Shown piece after piece: positions 40,998-51,417 of a stretch of DNA of 64,000 nucleotides. Position 1 is the first letter of the stretch; each line of letters starts with the position of its first letter. The notes below the pieces were generated by a model that saw only the letters and a program-made list of their open reading frames with translations, did no database searches and had not been told where the DNA came from. The translations under genes were made by a program, and so were the position numbers. The stretch is from Woeseiaceae bacterium (GTDB lineage: Bacteria; Pseudomonadota; Gammaproteobacteria; Steroidobacterales; Woeseiaceae): assembly GCA_013042375.1 (NCBI GenBank), contig JABDQH010000028.1:1-64000 (forward strand). The letters are read 5' to 3'.

Positions 40998-42116
40998 GTG
41001 AGCGGAGCAACCCAGCCTCGAACGGCGAAAATCAGGTCGGCCCTCGTTTTCGTCCTGCAATCAGTCGTCGTCGGCCTGGCCGTCGCGTTCCTGGTGGTGC
41101 TGGTCCGGCCCGACCTGATGCCGGGTGTCGCGTCCGAGCGAGCGGCCCCCGCCAGCTACGCCGACGCCGTGGCACGGAGCGCCCCGTCTGTCGCCAATAT
41201 TTACACGAAACGACTCGTCCAGGAACCCGACAGGCTGACTGACCGCCCGCGATTTCGCATCGACTCGGCCTTCGCCTCCGCGGTCGTGATCGATGCCGAG
41301 GGCTACCTCGTCACGAATTACCATGTATTCGAGACCGAACCGACGGAAATCCGCGTCCAGCTCGCCGACGGCCGCAATATCGAGCCCGAGGTCGTCGGCT
41401 TCGACGCCGAATCCGACCTGGCCCTGCTGCGCGTCAACCTGCCCGACCTGCAGCCCATCACACTGGCTCGCTCGGACGACCTGCGCATAGGCGACGTCGT
41501 TCTCGCGATTGGCAATCCCTACGGCCTGTCGACCTCGGTTACACAGGGCATCGTCAGCGCGACGGGGCGCAATCTCTACCAGCTCGTCACGTTCGCGAAC
41601 TTCATCCAGACCGATGCCGCGATCAACGCCGGCAATTCCGGGGGCGCCCTCGTCAATTCCCAAGGTGACCTGGTCGGGATCAATACGGCCATCCTCGCCC
41701 AGGATTCGACCACGGAGGGCATCGGCTTCGCCATTCCCGTGGATCTCGTGCGCGGCGTCGTCGAGCAAATCAAACTGCATGGACGCGTCATCCGGGGTTA
41801 CATGGGCCTGCTGCCGGACGATATGACCGACGCCGAGCGACGTGCCTGGGGCATCGACAGCGGCACGGGCATCGTGCTCATGGAAGTCTACGAGGGCGGG
41901 CCTGCCGCGGCCGCCGATCTGCGCGCCGGCGACATCATCCTCGCGCTCAACGGGGAACCCGTGTATTCGCGCCGCCAGGCCCTTCTTATTTCGGCCAGCA
42001 CCGCACCCGGCGATGCCGTTGAAGTGCTAGGAATTCGTCAAGGCGAACGATTCACGACGACCGTGACCGCCGGCGAGCGACCACAAGGCCTCTACGACCC
42101 GGCCGTGGAGCAGTAA
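40998..42116 (+). CDS. DegS/AlgW-like periplasmic serine protease with one PDZ
   Basis: N-terminal TM, NYHV His, DLALL Asp, AGNSGGAL Ser, single PDZ. Confidence 0.9.
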   Translation: MSGATQPRTAKIRSALVFVLQSVVVGLAVAFLVVLVRPDLMPGVASERAAPASYADAVARSAPSVANIYTKRLVQEPDRLTDRPRFRIDSAFASAVVIDAEGYLVTNYHVFETEPTEIRVQLADGRNIEPEVVGFDAESDLALLRVNLPDLQPITLARSDDLRIGDVVLAIGNPYGLSTSVTQGIVSATGRNLYQLVTFANFIQTDAAINAGNSGGALVNSQGDLVGINTAILAQDSTTEGIGFAIPVDLVRGVVEQIKLHGRVIRGYMGLLPDDMTDAERRAWGIDSGTGIVLMEVYEGGPAAAADLRAGDIILALNGEPVYSRRQALLISASTAPGDAVEVLGIRQGERFTTTVTAGERPQGLYDPAVEQ

Positions 42117-42124
42117 CGCCGGCG

Positions 42125-42373
42125 CTAGCTTCCGGCCTCGGCCGCGCGCCACTCGGCCGGTGTCAACGCCTTGATCGACAATGCGTGGATCTCGTTCCCG
42201 ACGAGCTTGCCAAGACACTTGTAAACGAGCTGGTGCCGCGCGATTGCTCGCTTTCCATCGAACTCGTCGGCGACGACGAGCGCCTCAAAGTGCGTGTTGT
42301 CGTCACTCATAACCCTGACGAGCGCGTCGTCGAATCCTGCCTCGATCATGGCGGCAATTTCGGTGGGGTCCAT
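42125..42373 (-). CDS. ibaG: BolA family protein (IbaG-like)
   Basis: MDPTEIAAMIEAGFDDALVRVMSDDNTHFEALVVADEFDGKRAIARHQLVYKCLG...EIHALSIKALTPAEW. ORF start trimmed. Confidence 0.9.
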   Translation of the reverse strand: MDPTEIAAMIEAGFDDALVRVMSDDNTHFEALVVADEFDGKRAIARHQLVYKCLGKLVGNEIHALSIKALTPAEWRAAEAGS

Positions 42374-42490
42374 CGGCGGCCAGCTTCCTGTGTATCCGGG
42401 GGCGCGCAGTTTACCCGTATTTCGGGCGCGCCCCAACGCGCCGAGCGTCGAATTGTGTATCATAGCCGGCCTCTTTGACGACGACGGTCC

Positions 42491-43456
42491 ATGCTCGAGT
42501 ACCTTTTCCTTGTCATCGCGGGTCTTATCCTCCTGATCTGGGGAGCGGATCGCTTTGTGCATGGTGCTGCCGCCCTGGCACGCAACCTCGGGGTCGCGCC
42601 GCTCATGATCGGGCTGACCATCGTCGCCTTCGCCACGTCGGCACCCGAGATCCTGGTCTCGGCGGTAGCCTCCTTTCAAGGTCAGCCGGGGCTCGCCTTC
42701 GGCAATGCCATCGGCTCGAACATCGTCAACATCGGCCTCGTACTCGGGCTGACGGCGATGGTGCAGCCGATCAAGCTCGAATCGGCTACGCTGCGCCGCG
42801 AGATGCCGGCCCTGCTGGCTGTAACGCTACTCACGGTATCGCTGTTCCTTGACACGCGCCTGAGCCGTGTCGACGGCATCGTCATGCTGACCGGCCTTAT
42901 CATCGTCATGTTCTGGCTGACGCGCCTCGGGCTGCGCTCCTCGGCGACCGACCCGATCGCGATGGACTACGATGCCGAGATCCCGACCGACGTGACCACA
43001 CCCATGGCCGTTGTCTGGCTCGTCGTCGGACTCGTGACCCTGCTCGTCGGCGCCAAGCTGCTGGTCGCTGGCGCGATCGGTGTCGCGCAGCTGCTCGGCG
43101 TCTCGGAAGTCGTCATCGGCATCACCATCGTCGCCTTCGGCACGAGCCTGCCGGAGCTTGCCGTATCGCTGGCCAGCGCGCTCAAGGGCGAGTATGGCCT
43201 CGCCATCGGCAATATCGTCGGCTCCAACATCTTCAACCTGCTCGCCGTCATCGGCGTGGCCGCCACCATCAGCCCGGCCGCCCTGTCGCCAACCGTGCTG
43301 TCGCTGCACATCTTCGTCATGGTGGCGTTTACGCTGGTCCTGTTCGCCATGACCTACGACTACGACGGCAAGGCGGATTTGTCGCGGCTCGAGGGTGTCG
43401 CCCTGCTCGCCGCGTACCTGGCGTATAGCGGTTACGTCGTGGCGCAAAACATCTAG
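42491..43456 (+). CDS. yrbG: Calcium/sodium antiporter, CaCA family
   Basis: Repeated motifs GLTIVAFATSAPEILVS...GNAIGSNIVNIGL and GITIVAFGTSLPELAVS...GNIVGSNIFNLLAV. Confidence 0.95.
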   Translation: MLEYLFLVIAGLILLIWGADRFVHGAAALARNLGVAPLMIGLTIVAFATSAPEILVSAVASFQGQPGLAFGNAIGSNIVNIGLVLGLTAMVQPIKLESATLRREMPALLAVTLLTVSLFLDTRLSRVDGIVMLTGLIIVMFWLTRLGLRSSATDPIAMDYDAEIPTDVTTPMAVVWLVVGLVTLLVGAKLLVAGAIGVAQLLGVSEVVIGITIVAFGTSLPELAVSLASALKGEYGLAIGNIVGSNIFNLLAVIGVAATISPAALSPTVLSLHIFVMVAFTLVLFAMTYDYDGKADLSRLEGVALLAAYLAYSGYVVAQNI

Positions 43457-43488
43457 AATAGCGGCTACGGCTCAATCCGGGGCGATCA

Positions 43489-44469
43489 TTGCCTGACACA
43501 CTGACAAACGAGGAGTTGCTGGCGCTCGCCGCCAACGTTCTCGACATCGAGGCCCGCGCCGTCAATGCGCTCAAGGACCGGCTCGACGAGGACTTCGTCG
43601 CGGCCTGCGAGCTGTGCATGAACACGCCGGGGCGAATCGTCGTGACGGGCATGGGTAAGTCCGGACATGTGAGCAACAAGATCGCCGCAACGCTCGCCTC
43701 TACGGGAACACCCGCATTCTTCATGCACCCGGCAGAGGCAAGCCATGGCGACCTTGGCATGATCACCTCCCAGGACCTTTTGATCGCGATCTCGTATTCG
43801 GGCGAGACCGCGGAAGTCGTGACGATCCTGCCCGTCGTCAAACGCATGGGGGCGAGACTCCTGTCTATTACCGGCAATCCCAGGTCCACGATGGCCCGCG
43901 CCGCGGACGTGCATATCGACGTCAGCGTCGCCGAGGAGGCCTGCCCGCTCAATCTCGCGCCCACCGCCAGCACGACGGCGATGCTGGCCATGGGGGATGC
44001 CCTGGCCGTGGCGCTGCTGAAGAAGCGCGGTTTTACGGCCGAGGACTTCGCACGCTCGCACCCGAGCGGCACCCTGGGCAAGCGCCTGCTGCTGCGGGTC
44101 GCCGACGTCATGCATGCAGGCGATCGCGTCCCGGCCGTCACGGCCGACGTGACCCTGCGTGACGCCCTGCTGGAGATGACGGCCAAGGGCCTCGGCATGA
44201 CGGCCGTCGTCGACGACGAGCGTCGCATGCTCGGTATTTTTACGGACGGCGATCTCAGGCGCACGCTCGATGCCGGAGCCGACATTCGCGTGACTCGTAT
44301 CAGCGAGGTCATGCATACGAATTGCATCACGGTCGCTCAGGATATTCTCGCCGCCGAGGCACTGCATATTCTGGAAGAGAACAAGATCACAGGGTTGCTC
44401 GTCACGGAAGACGGCGCGCTGGTCGGCGCACTCAATATTCACGACCTGTTTCGTGAGGGCCTGATGTGA
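43489..44469 (+). CDS. kdsD: D-arabinose 5-phosphate isomerase (TTG start)
   Basis: SIS domain GMGKSGHVSNKIAATLASTGTPAFFMHPAEASHGDLGMI; two CBS domains. Confidence 0.96.
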   Translation: MPDTLTNEELLALAANVLDIEARAVNALKDRLDEDFVAACELCMNTPGRIVVTGMGKSGHVSNKIAATLASTGTPAFFMHPAEASHGDLGMITSQDLLIAISYSGETAEVVTILPVVKRMGARLLSITGNPRSTMARAADVHIDVSVAEEACPLNLAPTASTTAMLAMGDALAVALLKKRGFTAEDFARSHPSGTLGKRLLLRVADVMHAGDRVPAVTADVTLRDALLEMTAKGLGMTAVVDDERRMLGIFTDGDLRRTLDAGADIRVTRISEVMHTNCITVAQDILAAEALHILEENKITGLLVTEDGALVGALNIHDLFREGLM

Positions 44470-44960
44470 GTGGCGGACTCGAACGGCTCGCCCAATTGCG
44501 ACTCGTCGCCTTCGACGTCGACGGGGTCTTTACGGACGGTCGCTTCTACCTGTCGGACGACGGCATCGAAACGAAAGCATTCCACACGCAGGACGGCTAT
44601 GGAATCCGCCGGCTGATCGACTCAGGCATCGAAGTCGCGGTAATCAGTGGCCGTAACTCCGGCGCCGTCGAGAAGAGGATGGAAGAACTTGGTGTTGCCC
44701 ACGTCGTACTCGGCTGCAAGGACAAAGTCGCCGCGATGGACGACCTCGCCGCCTCGCTCGGAATTGAGGTGCGCGACTGCGCTTTCGTTGGCGACGATAT
44801 GCCCGACCTGGCGCTGCTCGGACACGTCGGCTTCTCCGTCGCGGTTGCCAACGCCGTACAGGTTGTCCAGGAGCGCTGCGACTACATTACCCGCAAGCCG
44901 GGCGGCGCCGGCGCCGTTCGCGAGGTTTGTGACCTCGTTGTCGCGGCGACCAGCCCATGA
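44466..44960 (+). CDS. kdsC: KDO-8-phosphate phosphatase
   Basis: HAD: FDVDGVFTDGRFYLSDDGIETKAFHTQDGYGI; VGDDMPDLALLGHVGFSVAVANA. Confidence 0.96.
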   Translation: MSGGLERLAQLRLVAFDVDGVFTDGRFYLSDDGIETKAFHTQDGYGIRRLIDSGIEVAVISGRNSGAVEKRMEELGVAHVVLGCKDKVAAMDDLAASLGIEVRDCAFVGDDMPDLALLGHVGFSVAVANAVQVVQERCDYITRKPGGAGAVREVCDLVVAATSP

Positions 44961-45514
44961 GTCCGAGAACTCTCACGCTCATAATCGTGCTATCTATCGC
45001 CGCCGTCGGCAGCTGGTACCTCGCGCGCAGCAAGCAACCGCAGGACGGCGAAACGGTTCCCTACGATCCCGTGCACCAGGGTTACTACCTGAAGTCCGCC
45101 CGTATCCTGGGCACCGGCGAGGACGGCAGGCTGCTCTACGAAATCGAGGCGGAAAACGCCGTACAGGAGGAAAAGAGCCGCATAGAATTCACGGGCGTCC
45201 GAATTCGCTATTCTCCCGGGACCAACGTGCCCTGGATCGTGCACGCCGACGAGGCGACTCTGCGCGAGGGCAGCCCGCGGATCGCATTGCGCGGCCACGT
45301 TCGCGCCGTCGGCACCAGTGGCGCCGACGGCCAGGACACAGAGATCCGGACTCAGTACCTCGAATTCGACCCCGAGCGCTACGTCGTCGAAACCGATGAG
45401 CGCGTGCAAATCCGTGTTGGTGCGCGCAGCCTGACGGCGACAGGCATGCTAGCATCGCTAAACGACAGCAAGGTCGTACTCAAGTCGAACGTCCGCGGGA
45501 AGATCGCGCCCTGA
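44957..45514 (+). CDS. lptC: LPS export protein LptC
   Basis: N-terminal TM plus OstA-like fold; position kdsC-lptC-lptA-lptB. Confidence 0.9.
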   Translation: MSPRTLTLIIVLSIAAVGSWYLARSKQPQDGETVPYDPVHQGYYLKSARILGTGEDGRLLYEIEAENAVQEEKSRIEFTGVRIRYSPGTNVPWIVHADEATLREGSPRIALRGHVRAVGTSGADGQDTEIRTQYLEFDPERYVVETDERVQIRVGARSLTATGMLASLNDSKVVLKSNVRGKIAP

Positions 45515-45515
45515 T

Positions 45516-46169
45516 ATGAGAGCCATGCGCCAGATTCTTTTCGTCATCGCAGCCACGGGCGCACTGTCCGTCGCCGCCCTGCCTGCCGCCGCCCAGAGCG
45601 GCGATTTCGATGCGCGTTTACCGATGGACATCGATGCCGACAACACGGCGATTGACGGCAGGAATGACGTGATCATCTTCAGCGGCCTGCGGCTGACGCA
45701 GGGCCGGGTCAGTATCCAGGCCGACGAGGGACGCGCCCGCCGCATGGAACTGGAGGACAGCACCTGGCATTTCTCGGGCAACGTCGTCATCGACGTCGCG
45801 ACCGGCCGCATAGAATGTGACAGTGCCGAGCTGCTGTTCGACGAATTCCGCCTCCGGCGGGCGATCGTGACGGGTTCACCGGCGATCTATACGCTGCAGC
45901 GCCCCGACAGCGACGAAACCACCCGTGCCGAAGCCGGACGCCTCGCTTACGACGTCGACCAGGGCGTCATCGAGTTTTCGGAGCAGGCGACGATTACCGA
46001 GGGCGGCAACCAGATATCGTCGAATGTACTCGTCTACAACATCACCGAACAGCGCATAAATGCCGACTCGAACGGCGACGACGGCCGCGTCCGGATCACC
46101 TACACACCGGCGAACGGCATCGAACCGCCCGGCGAAGAGACGGACGAGCCCGACGACGAGACTCAATGA
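45516..46169 (+). CDS. lptA: LPS export periplasmic protein LptA
   Basis: Signal peptide; [35 protein letters not shown] OstA motif. Confidence 0.93.
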   Translation: MRAMRQILFVIAATGALSVAALPAAAQSGDFDARLPMDIDADNTAIDGRNDVIIFSGLRLTQGRVSIQADEGRARRMELEDSTWHFSGNVVIDVATGRIECDSAELLFDEFRLRRAIVTGSPAIYTLQRPDSDETTRAEAGRLAYDVDQGVIEFSEQATITEGGNQISSNVLVYNITEQRINADSNGDDGRVRITYTPANGIEPPGEETDEPDDETQ

Positions 46170-46891
46170 GCATCCTCAGCGTTCAGGATATCTCCAAGAG
46201 CTACAAGCTGCGCAAGGTCGTCAAGGAGCTGTCACTCGAGATCAAGAGCGGCGAGGTCGTGGGTCTCCTTGGTCCCAACGGGGCCGGCAAGACCACGGCG
46301 TTCTACATGATCGTCGGGCTCGTGGCGGCTGACAGTGGCAAGATCCTGCTCGATGGCAAGGACCTGACAGCGCAGCCGATGCATCGCCGCGCACGCCTCG
46401 GCCTCGGTTACCTGCCACAGGAGGCCTCGATATTCCGCAAGCTGACCGTCGAGCAAAATATCCTTGCCATCCTCGAAAACCGCGACGACCTGGACCGTGC
46501 CGGCCGTGAGCAGGAACTCGAGAACCTCCTGGACGAGTTTCACGTCGGCCACGTACGTTCGAGCCTCGGCGTGAGCCTGTCAGGCGGTGAACGGCGGCGC
46601 GTCGAGATTGCGCGCGCGCTGGCCGCAAATCCGTCGTTCGTGCTGCTCGATGAACCATTCGCCGGCGTCGACCCGATTTCGGTGCTCGATATCCAGCGCA
46701 TCATCCGCCACCTTTGTGAGCGCGGCATCGGGGTTCTGATTACTGACCATAATGTCCGGGAAACACTCGGAATCTGCGGTCGTGCTTATATTTTGAGCGA
46801 TGGTAGCCTGATAGCGGCGGGCTCGCCCGAGGAAATCCTCGAAAATCAGCACGTTCGAGAGGTGTATCTCGGACAGGAATTCAAACTCTGA
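46166..46891 (+). CDS. lptB: LPS export ABC transporter ATPase LptB
   Basis: [49 protein letters not shown]. Confidence 0.97.
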   Translation: MSILSVQDISKSYKLRKVVKELSLEIKSGEVVGLLGPNGAGKTTAFYMIVGLVAADSGKILLDGKDLTAQPMHRRARLGLGYLPQEASIFRKLTVEQNILAILENRDDLDRAGREQELENLLDEFHVGHVRSSLGVSLSGGERRRVEIARALAANPSFVLLDEPFAGVDPISVLDIQRIIRHLCERGIGVLITDHNVRETLGICGRAYILSDGSLIAAGSPEEILENQHVREVYLGQEFKL

Positions 46892-46953
46892 GGCACACTG
46901 TACAAAGACACATATTGAGCGCCTGCGAGACGCCCATACACTGGTAACAAGGC

Positions 46954-48348
46954 ATGCTGAAACCTACGCTGCAACTAAAACTCGGTCAGACGCTGACCAT
47001 GACGCCGCAATTGCAGCAGGCGATTCGCTTACTGCAGCTCCCCGTCCTCGACCTCAACGCGCAAATCCAGGAAGCGCTCGAGGAAAACATCATGCTCGAG
47101 ATGGAGGACCTGCCGGACGTCCCGAAAACGGACAGCAATACCACGGCCGAAGTCGAGACCATCCGGGCGGACGAGGCCTGGCAGACGCGTGCCGCCGAGC
47201 GTCTCCAGGATGGCGGATGGAACGGCGAAGGCAGGCCGATCACGGAATTTGCCGACGAGTCCGGGCAGTCCCTGCGCGACCACCTGCTCTGGCAGGTCGA
47301 ACTTGAGCAGTTCTCGCCGCGCGAGGAGCTCATTGCCGAGACCATCATCGATTCGATCAATGACGACGGCTATCTCGACGCGGAACTGCAGGAAATCCTC
47401 GAGATCCTCGACGAATCTCCCAAGATCACCGAGCGCGAAGTCGAGAAGACGCTGACCAAGATCCAGCGCCTCGACCCGATTGGCGTGGGCGCGCGATCAC
47501 TGTCCGAGTGCATCATCCTGCAGCTCAGCCAGCTCGACTGGGAGACGCCCGGGCTGCAGCTCGCGATCGAGGTCGCCGGCGAGCACCTGGATCTCGTCGC
47601 CACGCGCGATTATGGAGAGCTGCGCCGAAGCCTGCGGGTTTCCGAGGATGACCTTCACAATGCCCTCGCCCTGATCCGCGGCTGCAATCCTCGTCCGGGC
47701 AACGCCGTGAGCCCGCCCGCGGCCGAATACGTCATTCCCGACGTGTTCGTGCGCAAGGTCGACAACAAGTGGCAGGTCGAGATCAGCCCGACCGGTGTGC
47801 CGCGCCTGTCCGTCAACCAGCAATACGCAAATCTGCTGCGCGGCAGTGGCGAACATACGGTACTCCGATCGCAGCTCCAGGAGGCACGCTGGCTGATCCG
47901 CAGCCTCGAGATCCGCAACGAGACGCTGCTAAAGGTGGCAACCAGCATCGTGACGCGCCAGACCGAGTTCCTCGAGCACGGCGACGAGGCGATGAAACCC
48001 CTGGTCCTGCGCGATGTCGCCGACGAAATCGGCATGCATGAATCGACGATTTCGCGTGTAACCACGAACAAGTACATGCATACGCCACGCGGCGTGTTTG
48101 AGTTCAAGTACTTCTTTTCCTCGCACCTGGCCTCGGACAGCGGTGAGGACCAGTCTTCCACGTCGGTACGCGCGAAAATTCGCAAGCTCATCAATGCCGA
48201 AGAGCCTGCCAAGCCCCTGTCGGACAGCAAGATCACCAACTTACTGAAAGAAGAAGGCATTTCGGTTGCGAGACGGACGGTCGCGAAGTACCGTGAGGCT
48301 ATGAAGATACCTTCGTCGAGCGAACGCAGGAAACGTGAGGCGAGATGA
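46954..48348 (+). CDS. rpoN: RNA polymerase sigma-54 factor
   Basis: LKLGQTLTMTPQLQQAIRLLQL; RpoN box VARRTVAKYREAMKIPSS. Confidence 0.98.
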   Translation: MLKPTLQLKLGQTLTMTPQLQQAIRLLQLPVLDLNAQIQEALEENIMLEMEDLPDVPKTDSNTTAEVETIRADEAWQTRAAERLQDGGWNGEGRPITEFADESGQSLRDHLLWQVELEQFSPREELIAETIIDSINDDGYLDAELQEILEILDESPKITEREVEKTLTKIQRLDPIGVGARSLSECIILQLSQLDWETPGLQLAIEVAGEHLDLVATRDYGELRRSLRVSEDDLHNALALIRGCNPRPGNAVSPPAAEYVIPDVFVRKVDNKWQVEISPTGVPRLSVNQQYANLLRGSGEHTVLRSQLQEARWLIRSLEIRNETLLKVATSIVTRQTEFLEHGDEAMKPLVLRDVADEIGMHESTISRVTTNKYMHTPRGVFEFKYFFSSHLASDSGEDQSSTSVRAKIRKLINAEEPAKPLSDSKITNLLKEEGISVARRTVAKYREAMKIPSSSERRKREAR

Positions 48349-48437
48349 CCCGGCAAGCATCAGACACGGCGTGAAGGAGGACCCCCGCGCTGATACCCTT
48401 AACCGGTAGGCAACAAAACCTGAATCTGGAGAGCACT

Positions 48438-48758
48438 ATGCAGCTGAATGTCTCAGGCCACCATGTCGACGTCACCGATTCAATGAGAGACTACGTCGGT
48501 GTAAAAGTAGAAAAAATTGCTCGTCACTTTGACATCGTGTCTGACGTCAAATGTATTCTGACCGTCGAGAAACTCCAGCACAAAGCGGAAGCGACTGCCA
48601 GCGTCAACGGCGGGACCATCTACTGCGACCATGTGGAAGAGGACATGTATGCCGCCATCGACGGTCTTGTCGACAAGCTCGAACGACGCGTGCGCAAGTA
48701 CAAAGAGAAACTCGTCGATCACCGCGCAAAAGAAAAGCAAAAGAATCGTTACGCCTGA
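48438..48758 (+). CDS. hpf: Short ribosome hibernation promoting factor
   Basis: MQLNVSGHHVDVTDSMRDYVGVKVEKIARHFD; downstream of rpoN. Confidence 0.95.
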   Translation: MQLNVSGHHVDVTDSMRDYVGVKVEKIARHFDIVSDVKCILTVEKLQHKAEATASVNGGTIYCDHVEEDMYAAIDGLVDKLERRVRKYKEKLVDHRAKEKQKNRYA

Positions 48759-48767
48759 TGAACCCGG

Positions 48768-48792
48768 GGCCGGCGCGCAGGTCGCGCCGGCC
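48768..48792 (+). terminator. Hairpin between hpf and ptsN (attenuator/terminator, no U-run)
   Basis: ggccggcgcg-caggt-cgcgccggcc: 10-bp perfect stem. Confidence 0.5.
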
Positions 48793-48817
48793 TAACTACT
48801 CCGACCGATAGAATCCC

Positions 48818-49297
48818 ATGTTGCTGCAAGAGATCATCAAGCCTGATGGCGTCCTCTGCAACGCGATGGCGCGCAGCAAGAAGCACTGCCTCGAGATCCT
48901 CAGCGAACTGCTGGCGCGCCGCTTTCCCGACGTTCCGAGCGACGACGTCTTCGAGGCGCTGGTCGAACGCGAGCGCCTCGGCTGTACCAGCCTGAACAAG
49001 GGCGCGGCATTTCCGCACTGCCGCGTCAAAGGCATCGACATCAGCACCGCCGTGCTGATCAAGCTCTCGGAGCCCGTCGATTTCGATTCGCCCGACGGCG
49101 AACCCGTCGATATCGTGTTCGGCATGATGCTGCCGACGAATATCGACGAAGACGACAAGACAGATATACGTTGCGTCACGGCAGTACTCGGCGACGAGGC
49201 GTTGCGCGCCCGTCTGCGCGCGATGAACAGCAGCAAGGACCTCTACGAAGCACTGATCAGCGGTGCAGAAATGGCATGGCAGGCGAACTGCGCCTGA
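48818..49297 (+). CDS. ptsN: PTS IIA-like nitrogen regulatory protein PtsN
   Basis: EIIA-Ntr fold with active His in GAAFPHCRVKG; position rpoN-hpf-ptsN-rapZ. Confidence 0.93.
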   Translation: MLLQEIIKPDGVLCNAMARSKKHCLEILSELLARRFPDVPSDDVFEALVERERLGCTSLNKGAAFPHCRVKGIDISTAVLIKLSEPVDFDSPDGEPVDIVFGMMLPTNIDEDDKTDIRCVTAVLGDEALRARLRAMNSSKDLYEALISGAEMAWQANCA

Positions 49298-50175
49298 TCA
49301 TCGTCAGCGGGCTGTCCGGTTCGGGTAAATCCGTGGCCCTGCACGTTCTCGAGGATCTCGGTTACTACTGCATCGACAACCTGCCCGCCGGCCTGTTGAT
49401 GGCTGCGGTCGAAGAGGTGCGCCAGGGCGACGACAGCTCACCGCGACACCTGGCAGTCGGCGTCGACGCCCGCAGCCACGCGACGAACCTCGACGAGCTG
49501 CCCGAGCTGTTGCACCAGCTGCAGGAACAGGGCGTAAGCACGGACATCATCTTCCTGCACGCCAGCGACGACATCCTGCTGCAACGCTACGCGGAATCGC
49601 GGCGACGCCATCCGCTCGCGCAACAGGGAACACAGCTGCGATCGGCGATCGAGTCGGAGCGCGCGATCCTCGCCGAGGTAGAACTCTCGGCCAGTCTCGT
49701 CATCGACACTTCGGCGACGAGTATTTATGAGCTGGCCGACATCATTCGATCGCGCGTCGACCAACGCGAGCAGACGACCCTCTCGGTCCTGGTCGAGTCG
49801 TTCGGGTTCAAGTTCGGCATACCGGCCGACGCCGATTTCGTTTTCGACCTGCGCAGCCTTCCGAACCCGTACTGGACGGTCAAACTTCGCGGACTGACGG
49901 GGCTCGACGCCGAGGTCAAGGCTTTCCTCGACGCACAGGAGAAGTTCGTAGAGATGTACGAGGATATCTCGGAGTTCCTCGCGCGATGGATCCCCCACTA
50001 CCAGCAGGCCAACCGCGGCTACATGACGATTGCGATCGGCTGTACCGGCGGCCAGCATCGGTCGGTGCACATGACCGAGAAAGTCGCCGCGCGCCTGCGC
50101 GAACTGCACAAGTCGGTGCAGACCCGCCACATATCCCTGCCCGGGATGCGCGTCAAGGAGAGCCGAAACCGCTGA
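49276..50175 (+). CDS. rapZ: RNase adapter protein RapZ
   Basis: IIVSGLSGSGKSVALHVLEDLGYYCIDNLPAGLL; IGCTGGQHRSVHMTEKVAARL. ORF start trimmed to ATG 49276. Confidence 0.96.
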   Translation: MAGELRLIIVSGLSGSGKSVALHVLEDLGYYCIDNLPAGLLMAAVEEVRQGDDSSPRHLAVGVDARSHATNLDELPELLHQLQEQGVSTDIIFLHASDDILLQRYAESRRRHPLAQQGTQLRSAIESERAILAEVELSASLVIDTSATSIYELADIIRSRVDQREQTTLSVLVESFGFKFGIPADADFVFDLRSLPNPYWTVKLRGLTGLDAEVKAFLDAQEKFVEMYEDISEFLARWIPHYQQANRGYMTIAIGCTGGQHRSVHMTEKVAARLRELHKSVQTRHISLPGMRVKESRNR

Positions 50176-51352
50176 GATCGCGTTTGATCCAGTTCGGTGC
50201 AAACAGGCGCGGCACGTCGCCTCCCGTGACGAAAGCGTGCAACTGGTCCCTGACCTTGATGGCATCGCGGTAGCCCAGCTTCATCAGTTCCCGCGTATAG
50301 GCTCGCTCGAACATCAGGAAACTCAGCAGCTTGTTCTCGCCGCCCACGCCACGCAGCAGTGCGCGAATTGCAAACGGCAGTTCGGCACGATGCTTATCGG
50401 CGATGCTCTGCAGATCTTCGCTCGGTACGATCAGCATCGTGTCGATGCTGCGATAGCGCCTCGACTCCGCGACCGGCTTTGCGTCGGGCATCGAGTCCAG
50501 CAAGTCGTTGACGCGCGTGACGCGCTCGAGATCGGAATACAGGCCATCCATGAACAGCGTATCGAGCATGTAGCCTGCAATCTGTCCGAAACTGGGCGGG
50601 TCTCCCGCCGTCTTCGGTTCGACGCCACCTGTCTCGTCGCGCATGCCGATGACCAGGATCCGATCCGCGCCGAGACGCACGACCGGGCTCAGCGGCGTCG
50701 CCTGGCGCATCGCCCCGTCGCCGAAATACTCGTTGCCGATGCGTACGGGCGGGAAGACCATCGGCACCGCTATGCTGGCCATGAGATGGTCGAGATTGAG
50801 TTCCGTATTCTTGCCCACACGCCGCGTACGCTTCCAGCCGGTTTGCTGCGGCGCCGCCTCGAAAAACGTCGTCGAACGCGCGGACGCGTAGCCGGCGGCC
50901 GTCACCGCCGCCGCCGCGAGATGACCGTCCTCGATCGCATCGCGGATGCGCGGGAAGTGAACGTTGCGGCCGAGAAGGTCCCGCAGCGGGGAATTATCGA
51001 GCAGCGACTTCGGCATGCCGACCAGCCAGCCGCCGAATGCAAGCGCGATCATCCAGTGGAGGCTGCTCTTGAGCATGGTCAGGTGGTCGGTGCGGTAAAC
51101 GTGGTTGCAGCGAAAGTGGCCCCAGACCCGCTCGAGTTCCGCGACGGCGGTGCGGAAGCTGTGCGCGCGCGATGCCAGTACGACTGAATTGACGGCGCCT
51201 GCCGACGTTCCGCTGATAATCTGGAACGGATTCGACGAGTCACGTGGCAGAATCTCGGCGATCGCTTTCAGGACGCCGACCTGGAAAGCGCCACGGGCGC
51301 CACCACCCGGCAAGACGAGCGCTGTTCTCGGCTGGTCCTTCCCTCGCGGCAT
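50153..51352 (-). CDS. Patatin-like phospholipase
   Basis: LVLPGGGARGAFQVGVLKAI oxyanion motif, GTSAGAVN nucleophile, DGA dyad (FGDGAMRQ). Confidence 0.93.
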   Translation of the reverse strand: MPRGKDQPRTALVLPGGGARGAFQVGVLKAIAEILPRDSSNPFQIISGTSAGAVNSVVLASRAHSFRTAVAELERVWGHFRCNHVYRTDHLTMLKSSLHWMIALAFGGWLVGMPKSLLDNSPLRDLLGRNVHFPRIRDAIEDGHLAAAAVTAAGYASARSTTFFEAAPQQTGWKRTRRVGKNTELNLDHLMASIAVPMVFPPVRIGNEYFGDGAMRQATPLSPVVRLGADRILVIGMRDETGGVEPKTAGDPPSFGQIAGYMLDTLFMDGLYSDLERVTRVNDLLDSMPDAKPVAESRRYRSIDTMLIVPSEDLQSIADKHRAELPFAIRALLRGVGGENKLLSFLMFERAYTRELMKLGYRDAIKVRDQLHAFVTGGDVPRLFAPNWIKRDLSGFGSP

Positions 51353-51417
51353 TCCCTGTTCTCCGGAATACGGATGCGCGTCGAAATCCGTATTATACTG
51401 CGCCCTCGCTACCCCGG

